Shown here in pieces: positions 45,001-52,774 of a stretch of 52,774 nt of DNA. The translations under genes were made by a program, and so were the position numbers. The notes beneath the pieces are model-generated. The model searched no databases and was not told the DNA's origin. It saw only the letters and a program-made list of their open reading frames with translations. The number at the start of each line of letters is the position of its first letter. Within the stretch, counting starts at the first letter, position 1. Source of the DNA: Gonium pectorale (Eukaryota > Chlorophyta > Chlorophyceae > Chlamydomonadales > Volvocaceae); contig LSYV01000005.1 in the NCBI GenBank assembly GCA_001584585.1, forward strand, positions 3,314,454 to 3,367,227, in the 5' to 3' direction.

Positions 45001-48000
45001 CCTGTACGAAGCCGTTCTGGGATCCTCCTCCCGTCGACGACCGGCGGCTCTCCACCGACCGCTTGGCCGACTCCAATGCGGATCCCACGGCGCTGCGCAT
45101 CTGGCTGATCCAGCTGCTGCTGGTGCCCTGTGGGGGACGCAATGGCCAGCAAAGCCTGAACCCCAAAGGATGCAAGCGCAAGCTGGCCGGCAAGGAACGC
45201 ACAGGCTCATTGCGTTTGGTGGGGCAGGGATGCTAGTGTTTTGAGAGGCACCGGCGCAGGCGCCGCCAGCTCGCCTCGCGCGCACCTGCGAGTCGTACTT
45301 GCTCTCAAAAGCCTCCAGCGTGACCGCCAGGAAGAGCGTGAGCAGGATGTACTTGCCAACCACGATCCACGCCACGTAAAAGGCGGCGGCGCCGTGGTTA
45401 GAGGCCCGGATGGTGTCGTACATGTTGGCCTGGTAGTTCTCCAGCGTCAGCACCTGCGCGCATGGGGCCAGGCCAGGCGGGGGCCGGGGGTCAGGCAGAG
45501 CACGTTCCGGGTCCTGGGACGAACAAGCACGGGCAAAGGCCGGCGCGTGAGGTGCAAGGGAAACGGGGCTTAGGCACAGAGGATGACAATGGACCCTCTA
45601 TGCAACAGGCATTGTCCAAAAGCGGCTCGTGCGCACGAATCCAGCAGCCTGTGCAAGCACGGGCTCCGGCGTCTGGATCCAGCAGGCGCTTTGTCCAGAC
45701 GCGGTCAGCAGACCTCGCGCCAGGGAGCTGCGCATGTGCCACCCCCCGTTCACGTACCTGTGGTCTCCAGACACCTGCACCCGTTGCCCCAAACCCTACA
45801 GCTACACTACCAAGGCACTGCTCGGCGCTGCACCCTACGTCCCCGTCCCCATAGTCACCCTCCCCCGACCACTCCCGGTGGGCATGCTGCCAAAGCATTC
45901 CCCCAGCGCGCACGCCGTCGGCGTCTTCGCCCGCACTGCCGCCCGCTCCCACTTCGCCCCTACATTGAAGGTCGTGACCAGCGAGTTGAGGAAGGTGTCA
46001 AAGTTGGGGTAGGCCCCCCGCATCAGCTCCAGGCCGCCGAACACGTGCATGCCCACGATGCTGAACACGACCCAGAAGAGCGCGATGAGCACCGCGATGG
46101 CGGCGAAGGAGGAGGAGGCGGTCAGCAGCATGGACGCGATGCGGCGCAGAGGGCCCAGGTAGCGAAACGCCTTGAGCAGCCGCAGCACGCGGAAGGCGCG
46201 CAGCGCCGCCATGCCGCTGCGGGAGGGGATGGGTTAGGACGAGCAAGGAAAGGGGCAGGGCCGTGGACGTGTCAGCCCTAGATGCAAAGATGGCTGAGGG
46301 TGCAGACGGATTGGCGCGCGTGTGCGCTGAGCAGACGGCGCGGGAGGGAAGGGGCCCGGTGGAGGGAAGGGGCGGGTTTGCGTAGTTTGAATGGGCCACA
46401 TGGGCGTGGGAAAGGCTAATACGGTAGTCGTGTGCGCACACTCATCCATCCACTGTGGCTGCATTCCACCAGTTCTAGGCCCCTTGACAAAAGCCTGGAA
46501 AGTCCTACTCGAGTTTGCTGCCGAGGCCCACGACGGTGAGGATGATCTCCACCCAAGAGATCGCCACGACGACCGCATCGAACAGGTTGAAGCCGTCCTG
46601 CGGTCAACAACGGCCACGCGTTGGGTGCGGCCCCGGGTGGCGAGACAGCGAAACTGGCGGGGTGTGCCCCACACAGGCGTCGCAATCCGCCTGAACGTAT
46701 CCGCCTAAACATGTTCATGCCTCGCGATCCGCGCCGACTATAATAGGGCGAGGCGGCGCTCGCATCTACTACCATCACATAGGGAAAGCGTATACATTGC
46801 GTCCCTTGCAAGTTGCAATGCACCCGCTACCCAAAGCCCTGTCCGCTAGTTCTCCGCCCTGCAATAGGGGGGAACTGCACCTGCGCCGCGGCGCAAGGGC
46901 CGCTGCGCAAGCCCCTCGCATGGCGCCCGCCTGACGCCTGCCTTGCGCCTTGCCAGCTTGCGTTGCAGGCCCGTGCTGCCGCATGCCGGCGTTCACGGCG
47001 TTCACGGCAACAGTGTCCAGTTCGCGGGCTCCCGCCCCAAGCCCCCAAGCCAAACCCACCGTGACGTAGTCCCACAATCCCATCCCGAACAGCTTGATTG
47101 CCATCTCGAGAGTGAACAGCGCCGTGAAGGCGTAGTTGGCGTTGCGCTGCGGGTGTCAACGGGCCTCAGGGTTAGTCAATCAAAAACTGCTGGTGGATGT
47201 GAGGGACGAGGCGGGGGTGCGAGGGGACGGTGTGTCAACGGGGAGTGGTGGCAACCCATACAAAGAACGCTGGCAGGTGTTTAGGGCGGGGCGCGAGGGG
47301 ACGGGGCCGAGTACGACCGTAAGAAGGCCCATGTGTTACGACGTGTGAACTGTGAGGACATAGGAATGGGACTCGGCGCTAAGTCCGGCGGCCGTGCCCT
47401 GACCTTGACCGCGGCAACAACCGGGCCCGCAGACCGCCTCCTCATGGCCAGCGGCCCGCCACCCACCAGGGCGCCCAAGTATCCACTACTCATCCCGTCG
47501 TACTCCATGGCCAGCACCACCGTGTTGGCCAGGATGATGCCCAGCATGCCGTACGCGAAGGCGGAGGAGCCGGCCAGCAGGCGCGCGCGGAACATGGCGC
47601 GCAGGTGCAGCCGCCGGAGCGGCGGCTCGCCAGACACAAAGTCGTCAAACTCCTGCGGGCGGCCCGACGGTATCAGAGGTCAGGAGGCGCGGGAAAAGGT
47701 CCGGATCTCGGGGTCGCGTTGGAGCGGTGCTTGCGGCGACGCGACTGACGAGCGAAAGGTGGGAGGTGCAGCCGCGCATTCACCTTTCACTTGATGCCAC
47801 CCGAACTAAGCCACTGACAACACCCTCGCAGACGTACACGTTGACTCTCACCCTAGGGTCCATCATCAACGCCGCCATCGCCAGGTTTCCGCCCAGCATC
47901 GCCTGCGGGTCAGCCGACATGGCGTCCGGACCCGGCACGCTGTAATCCAGCCGCGAGGCGCCGCGAGACAGCGCCCGCCCCGGTGGTGCGAGCGTCTGGC

Positions 48001-51000
48001 CACCGCCGCCACTGCCGCTGTCGCCGCTGGCAAGCCCCGACGCCTGCCGGCGCCGCGAGTGCTGCTGAGCAAGCGTCTGCGGCTGCTGCACCGGCGCCAG
48101 CGCCTCTAGCGTACCCTCTGACACGGGCCCAGGGGAAGTGCGGGACACCGATCCGAACCAAGGTGCCGTCACCGGCCCCTCCAGGGCGTGCGAAGACGAT
48201 TCCCGCGCGGGCTCGGCGGGGACCTTCCCAGTCTGCGCAGGCCATGTTCCGGCCGTATCTACGGTGCCCACAGCCGGCAGCGCACCGTGCGCGTCCCGCT
48301 GGGAGCCCTGCGGCCGCAGCGGCGGCAACAGCAGCGCCCCCGAGGGCGTTGCCGACGGCAGTGGCGGCAGGAGCAGCTCGGGACTGGGCGTGGCGGACCG
48401 CGAGGGTCTGGGGCCTAGGACGTGATGTGCGGGCACGGCGGCCGCGGTGCCCTCGCGGTGGTGCTGAGGGATGTCGCCTGCGCCGGATCCGTCGCGCAGC
48501 GTGATGTCACTGGCGCCCACCCTGCGAAGCTGCGCGCTGTCGTCGGCTGCGGGGCTGGGGCCACGCTCGCCGCCATGCGCCCTCGCATCGCCGGCGCTCC
48601 CAGAGGCCGCCGGCGACGGGAGTACCAGCATGTCAGCATGAGTGCTGCCGACATACGGAGGCGCCCCAGCTTCCCAGGTGCCCAGGAGCTCGGATGCTCC
48701 CTGCACAGGGCCAGCTATGATTGCCAGTGCGGCGTGTCCTTGCTCCGGCAGTCGCGCGGCGCCCGATGGGGAGCCCTCCCCATGCGCGCTGTCAAAGTCA
48801 CTGCTGCTGCGGCGGCCGCCACCGGCTCCGGCCGAGGTCGCGCCAACTGGCCCCGCCCCGGTGCCAAGCCCGGCCTTCTCCGCAGGGCTGTCACAATCCC
48901 GAGCCAGTGCTACGCCATTCGTCAGCTTCCTTGCCGACGTGGGTCGTCCGCTGCCGTCGGGGTCATGAGCACTACATGCCGCAGACGGTCCAGCCGGCTT
49001 GACGTCGGCAGGGGCCAGTGCTGCCTTGGCGTCCTCCACGGCCGCCGCCGTCAGGGCGACGTTGGCGGCAGGCCCCGCCTCTGCTTCCACAATGGAGCTG
49101 TACTGGGACATCCGGCTGTGTAAGAGCGTGGCGATGCTGGCGTTTAGAGAGTGGGCCTGCCGACGCGTAGGGTTTGAAATGGGTGCAAGGCAGCGGAAAG
49201 ATGACATCAAAACGAAAAAACTCAAGCAGCGGGCCTCTCCCCTGCACGGTGCATGGGCGACGTGGGCCACACGCACAGGCCACATGGCGCCTCGGCCGGG
49301 CGCTCGGCGACGGCCCCAGCAGGGGTGCCCCAACCCAGATGCTGTCTTCCTCCCCACCGCCACCTACCGCCGAGCGCTTTGCGCTGTACTGGGTGAACTT
49401 CGACTTCGCGACAGTGAAGAGGCTGACCACGCTGTTGCGCCGGGCGCGGCTGCGGCCGGCGTTCCGCTGATGGGGTGACGAGCGGGTGGGCAGACACAGG
49501 ACGATCGGGTTAGGCACCGCAACGAGTAAAGCAATGTGTCCTGGGCACGGAGTCGGTGCCACCTGACCCCAGCTTCCCCACATCTCGTCAAACCGGGAAC
49601 AGTAAGGTAGGAGGGAGAAGTCCAATTACAGGCTGCAAACATCACAAGGCGAGCAATAGTCATGTTTCCAGGCCCCTACCGCTCGGAACGCCGTCTGCGC
49701 CTTGGCAAACTTGATCTTGAGGACCGCCAGAAAGAGGTTCACCTGACGCAGGCGTGGGCCGCATCGGGCGGCGATCAGAGCACGGGGTGCGCAGGGTGGG
49801 AGGGTCGCGAGGCACAGGCGCAAGTCGCCAAAGGGCTGAGGCCTGAGGGCGGGACAACGGCACAGAGCCCAGAGGACACACCGCTGTGGCTCAGCAAGCG
49901 CCTTCAACGGGGCCCCCGGCGCTGCCCTTTCCCAGCCAGAATGCCGTCTCCTTCGGCGGCCATGCCATGTGCGCAGTCTTTGCAGACGTCCACTAGCCCC
50001 TAAGCCCCGCCCAGCCCCGCCGGTATTCCCTATTCGCGCCTCTGCCGCTGCCGCTCACCAGCACGTAGGCGCCGATGCTGACGAGCAGTATGTAGTAAAT
50101 TGTGGCCGACGGGTTGGTGTTGTCGGTGGTGCGGTATAAGGCGAAGCTCCAGCCAGTGAGGGTGATGGACTGGAAGACGGTCAGCATGGCCAGGCCCACG
50201 TTGTCGAAACCCGCAATGTTGACCGCGTTGCTATGGCGAGTAATCTGCGGGATCCGGGAGTCCGTAGGTGGGGGGAGGCGGGAGCCGGAGGGGGGGAGCA
50301 TAAAGGAGCCCACGGTTGTTGTGAACGCACTGGCTTCCACATAAAGGCTCCCGGAGGGGGGTTGAAGGCAAAGGGGAATGCACAACGGCGCCAGCAGCGT
50401 ATGTCCCGTACCAGCATCCGGTGGTACCGCACTCTGCCGTTGCCAGCGGTGGCACATGAGACAATGGAACGATGTTGCAAGCCCGTGTTAGCTTGGCCCT
50501 GCCGAAGGCCTGCCCGGGGTACGCGGTCAGCCCGGCCTGCCAAACGCAGTACAACCCCAGCGCCGGCACGACGCTCCGCAAGGGCGTAGTGGCCCGGCTG
50601 CCTCCCTGTCTCTGTAGGCAGCCCTTACTGACGGGTAGCACTTACTAACGGCGAAAACACGTCATGCAGGTGCCGGTGCACGCTGTGGATCTGGGACAAC
50701 GCACCGCACGCGCGTACGGCGCACCTGCAACCCTCTGTTCGCATCTAGCGCCCTTCTAGCCCTGGGGAACGCGCCCTCCTAGCGCCTATACGACGTTTGT
50801 GCACGACCCCACATCAGCGCACCGCACCACACCAGGTGCCCCTGGCCAACGGTTCATTCCTAGCCTACCGCGCTGGCCTCCCCGGCGCTGCCAATCCAGA
50901 GCTTCAACCCACCTCGCAGGTGTAGTTTGCCGGGCAGCTCCGCCAGTTTCCGCAGCCCAGCATGTCCGGGTCCTCCTTGCTCTCCTCGGGAAGGCCCGTG

Positions 51001-52774
51001 AGGGCGCTGTAGCACTTTTGGTGGTATACGTTGGCGTACAGGTTGGTGCCCGCCACCGCAAACACAAACATGAAGAGCAGCATCAGCCCTACCGCCGAGC
51101 CCAGCAGAGGCACGGCCTGTAGGAGGACGTTCCATGCGGGGCCACCACGGGGCACAGTCGCTGGGGAACGCTTCAGTCCCGGGGGGCAGGCGTGCACAGG
51201 AGCGACGGCGGACCAGATGAAGAGGGCCCCGCCAGACGAAGAGGGCCTGCGCCACACTCCCTCAAGCAGGGCACTCTTCGGCCCAGCTTCCGCCACAGGG
51301 CCACGTGCGATTCCCCTTGACAAGGCAGCCCCAGGCCTTTCCGTTCCCGCAGCCGAGAACCGCCGCTGAATCGTCGTGCCGCCTGAGGCCCCTGCATACC
51401 AAAACGCAATGGCTCTGAGGTGGCAGCTCGCCGCAGCTCACCTCGAGAAAGCAGATAACGATGGCTCGCAGCGCCTCTGACCTTGTGACCGTCCTTAGTG
51501 GCCGCAGCGCTCGCAGCGCCCGCAGCGCGCGCACTCCCGAGGAGGATGACTCGTTGTCTGCGCGGAAGGGCAGGCGAGCACGGAGGCGCGCACCGTGCTC
51601 ACAAGTACGCGATGTGAGCGGCCTTAAGCGTAGCACGCCGTAGCCTACTCAAGCGCATCCACCGCGCTGTAAAGGTGCACACAGCGGTTTGCTGTGTGGC
51701 GCCGCGTCACGTCCCCTTACTCCCGCTGGCGTCAGATGCCCCACCTGTGGGCACGAACGCAAGGTAGCCTGCGGCCACCATGGCCGCGTCAAAAACGTTC
51801 CAGGGGTGGCGCAGGTACGCCAGCGGGCCGCCCAGCGCCACGATGCGCAGCAGCATCTCCGCCGTGAACAGCGCGTTGAAGGCCGTGTCTGCGCGGTGGC
51901 AGTAAGAAAGGGAATCACCGAGGGCGGCCAATCAATGTTGGGTAGTGGGAATGGCTTTGCAGGACGACAGTGTATGTGTGATGTGTGTTGTACATGCGTG
52001 ACCGGCGTGTTCAATTAGGCCTTTAAGCAGTGCATGTGCGGTGTGTGTGTTGAGGTTACACAGGAAGGCAGTGACGAGAGTACAAACGCACGGTCGGCCG
52101 CAGGTGTAGCCGGGTCAGGTGTCAGCGGTCAATGGTCAGTGGTTAGTCGCGCCAGGGGCATGCCGTTACCGGCACATTGCATCTAGCTTCAATCCAAACC
52201 GGAACCCGCGGCCCGCCCCCGGACTGCCCGCTGCCTGCTCACCCGCCCACAGCAGGCCCCTGTTCCAGTGCGAGCCATCGCTCTCAGTAGGGCGGTACAG
52301 CGCCAGCGTGACGGTGTTCCCCAGGATCGCCAGCACCACCAGCAGCTCAAAGTCGGGGTGCATCACCAGCCGGGCTACCAGCCGCCGCGGCCGACTGAAC
52401 TCCGCCAGCTCGTCCTCCTCATAGATGGTGGTCCCGTCGTGGGCCAGAGACGAGCATTGCGCCTCAACGCGACGCAAGGGCGGCACTGGCTTCATCACAA
52501 TCGCGCCGCCGCCGTCACCGCTGGCTGCGGTGGGGCCGGCACCGCTGACACTGGGCCGACCGGCATCGTCCGTGGTCCGTTGGGGCGTGTCCGAGGACAC
52601 CGGGGAGTCAGGGGCCTGGGAGTCCGGCCCCCGGCCCCGATAGGGCGTGTAGTGGTCAGACCTAGGCGGCTGCAGCAGCTGTAGTGGCGGCGGCGACGCC
52701 GGCGCTTTGAGACGCCGAGGCTCCAGAGGGCTGCCGACTTCGCCGCGGGGGCTCCCGCGAGGGCTCGCACCCAC
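33767..52774 (-). CDS. Four-repeat voltage-gated cation channel alpha subunit, N-terminally cut by the window
   Basis: Pore-forming plasma- or flagellar-membrane channel of the CaV/NaV superfamily. Exons, minus strand (high to low): 52774-52243, 51888-51721, 51557-51442, 51116-50913, 50244-50059, 49742-49680, 49466-49368, 49156-47852, 47652-47467, 47146-47060, 46597-46509, 46216-45964, 45453-45286, 45127-41224, 40995-40833, 40554-40437, 40283-40197, 40036-39974, 39786-39593, 39355-39240, 38975-38840, 38394-38265, 37803-37600, 37351-37115, 36886-36635, 36379-36209, 36034-35892, 35654-35540, 35233-34840 and 34578-33767. All are GT-AG; the sum is 10,695 nt, 3564 codons plus stop. Four repeats each have S1-S6 with an S4 of regularly spaced Arg/Lys. 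CaV-like traits are the filter backbone, the III-IV linker (LTSNQQEWVELSKM) and the EF-hand/IQ tail. The start codon lies beyond 52774. Residue numbers elsewhere count from the window edge. Confidence 0.95.
36209..37803 (-). other. III-IV linker and channel repeat IV
   Basis: The linker EWVELSKMVFRLRPPEKD leads to S1 (FERLLVGVIALNVTALAATW). S2 is IVFTGIYALEAALKLFG, S3 RFDFVLLVVGLADVALTAL, and S4 has seven evenly spaced Arg (FLRILRIFRLQRLLRVVRLV). S5 is GALIGLFFFMYAYVGVMLFG. The pore segment is ALSALFRVATGDNWTDIMYG: Asp 3008 replaces the usual Glu. S6 (PYFLTFFLLIAIIMLNLFTA then VIIENFEK) is nearly textbook for the family. Confidence 0.9.
36391..36450. repeat. Short minisatellite in a channel intron
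   Basis: Imperfect copies of a unit like CAGTTTAGGCAGTTGGT repeat between 36391 and 36450, inside the intron 36380-36634. Confidence 0.7.
38265..40554 (-). other. Channel repeat III
   Basis: S1 FEYTLFAIIIINCGIMALEG, S2 CTIIFAVEMLVKVFAWTFVL, S3 VDFLVVITGLVELALTASQ, S4 ALRVLRALKPLRLLTR, S5 AHVSVLCVMFLLIFAILGVQ. The extracellular turret contains CNDRSVYGRVEC and SWDNMWPNFDN. The pore helix is NVGNALLACFVVAS and the filter reads SCNGY: Asn 2715 stands where CaV channels have Glu, and Tyr where they have Trp. S6 is VGFTVVVSFTLLNLYVGVIF, followed by RIRNMSTTGSAFLTSNQQ, the conserved start of the III-IV linker. Confidence 0.9.
41224..45127 (-). other. Channel II-III loop: 1,301-codon single exon
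   Basis: One exon encodes residues 1153-2453, almost all low-complexity Ala/Gly/Pro/Ser. It starts with a helix-prone segment (GTSSSWISQMRSAVGSALES), then has clusters of Ser-Pro-Arg and Thr-Pro-Ser sites, including an imperfect tandem unit SPRxRGxxGRRxSSSxL (near 44090-44265). A more ordered patch, TPTLELDELEDLMDG then VAKMEWMRSFRSG, lies near 43050-43140. The 3' border is uncertain: the donor chosen (GTGCGT after 41224) keeps frame with the next exon; a GTGAGT after 41270 would not with the acceptor at 40995. No stop interrupts the frame, which supports it as coding. Confidence 0.85.
45286..47652 (-). other. Channel repeat II
   Basis: S1 is MLGIILANTVVLAMEYDGM, S2 YAFTALFTLEMAIKLFG, S3 FDAVVVAISWVEIILTVVG, and S4 has R-R-R-K-R at three-residue spacing (LRAFRVLRLLKAFRYLG). 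S5 is IAVLIALFWVVFSIVGMHVF. The pore helix is NFDTFLNSLVTTF, and the filter, split by an intron, is VLTLENY: Glu 1101 is kept, but the usual Asp-Trp after it is Asn-Tyr. S6 (IVVGKYILLTLFLAVTLEAF) ends the repeat. Confidence 0.9.
47640..49742 (-). other. Channel I-II cytoplasmic loop
   Basis: From the end of S6 (about residue 423) to the start of repeat II (about 900) the chain is basic at first (RNAGRSRARRNSVVSLF) and then a 435-codon exon of low-complexity Ala/Gly/Ser/Pro sequence. I see no recognisable beta-subunit interaction motif of animal CaV channels. The loop ends in a short conserved-looking EFDDFVSGEPPLRRLHLRAM before S1 of repeat II. Confidence 0.8.
50059..52350 (-). other. Channel repeat I
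   Basis: S1 is about residues 141-160 (LLVVLAILGNTVTLALY), S2 begins DTAFNALFTAEMLLRI, S3 holds NVFDAAMVAAGYL, and S4 (exon 51557-51442) has Arg at every third position (VRALRALRALRPLRTVTR). S5 (LLGSAVGLMLLFMFVFAVAG) is followed by an extracellular loop with four Cys (CYSALTG, CGNWRSC, TCE). The pore helix reads FDNVGLAMLTVFQSIT and the filter TLTGW; the residue aligned with the calcium-channel Glu is Thr 370. S6 runs into the next exon, ending VNLFLAVLKIKFAKAQTAF, the usual gate-region sequence. Confidence 0.9.

Noticed and set aside
36635..50244. Reading the channel as a DEKA-type sodium channel or as NALCN (EEKE)
   Set aside because: No Lys is present at any of the four filter positions; the ring is Thr/Glu/Asn/Asp.
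1..52774. CRISPR array, bacterial operons, rRNA or complete tRNA genes
   Set aside because: No regular spacer-repeat array, no Shine-Dalgarno-led gene clusters and no full cloverleaf were seen; the intron-rich genes are eukaryotic.

Overview
The window is nuclear DNA of a green alga, most likely of the volvocine (Chlamydomonas-Volvox) lineage. This is an inference. It rests on GC-rich exons broken by many short GT-AG introns, proteins rich in Ala/Gly/Ser/Pro tracts, an F-box plus leucine-rich-repeat gene, a TKL-type receptor kinase with an HGD catalytic loop, an algal-type nucleotidyl cyclase exon, and a four-repeat voltage-gated cation channel of the kind found in flagellate algae. There are no operons or bacterial-style gene packing.

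Layout, left to right. 1-2333: no gene seen. 2334-6872 (minus): an eight-exon, Ala-rich helical protein I cannot name; its 5' end was not found. 8305-9506 (plus): the 3' three exons of a membrane protein of the YfiM/DUF2279 type. 9683-10897 (plus): an intronless METTL21-type (lysine) methyltransferase. 12799-15835 (minus): a four-exon F-box-like/LRR protein. 15836-20573: mostly non-coding, with a weak two-exon candidate with one membrane segment (17663-18193) and a solitary class III cyclase exon (19300-19446, minus). 20574-21391: an 802-bp non-autonomous hAT-type element with perfect 13-bp inverted ends and an 8-bp target duplication. 21575-28157 (plus): a 14-exon receptor-like protein kinase (1285 aa). 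28158-32675: decayed material, including a remnant of a hemerythrin (HHE) domain gene and the 3' end of a LINE-type retrotransposon. 33767-52774 (minus): a 30-exon, at least 3564-residue four-repeat voltage-gated channel, cut at its N terminus by the window edge.

The channel is the dominant feature. I could place every exon from repeat I S1 to the stop codon; all borders are GT-AG and the lengths sum to a multiple of three. It keeps all four S4 voltage sensors, an EF-hand-like segment and an IQ motif. Its selectivity-filter ring reads Thr/Glu/Asn/Asp instead of the Glu/Glu/Glu/Glu ring of canonical calcium channels, and its II-III cytoplasmic loop is about 1,360 residues, nearly all in one exon. 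With the receptor kinase it points to membrane signalling, but nothing in the sequence links these genes functionally; they look like independent neighbours on a eukaryotic chromosome.
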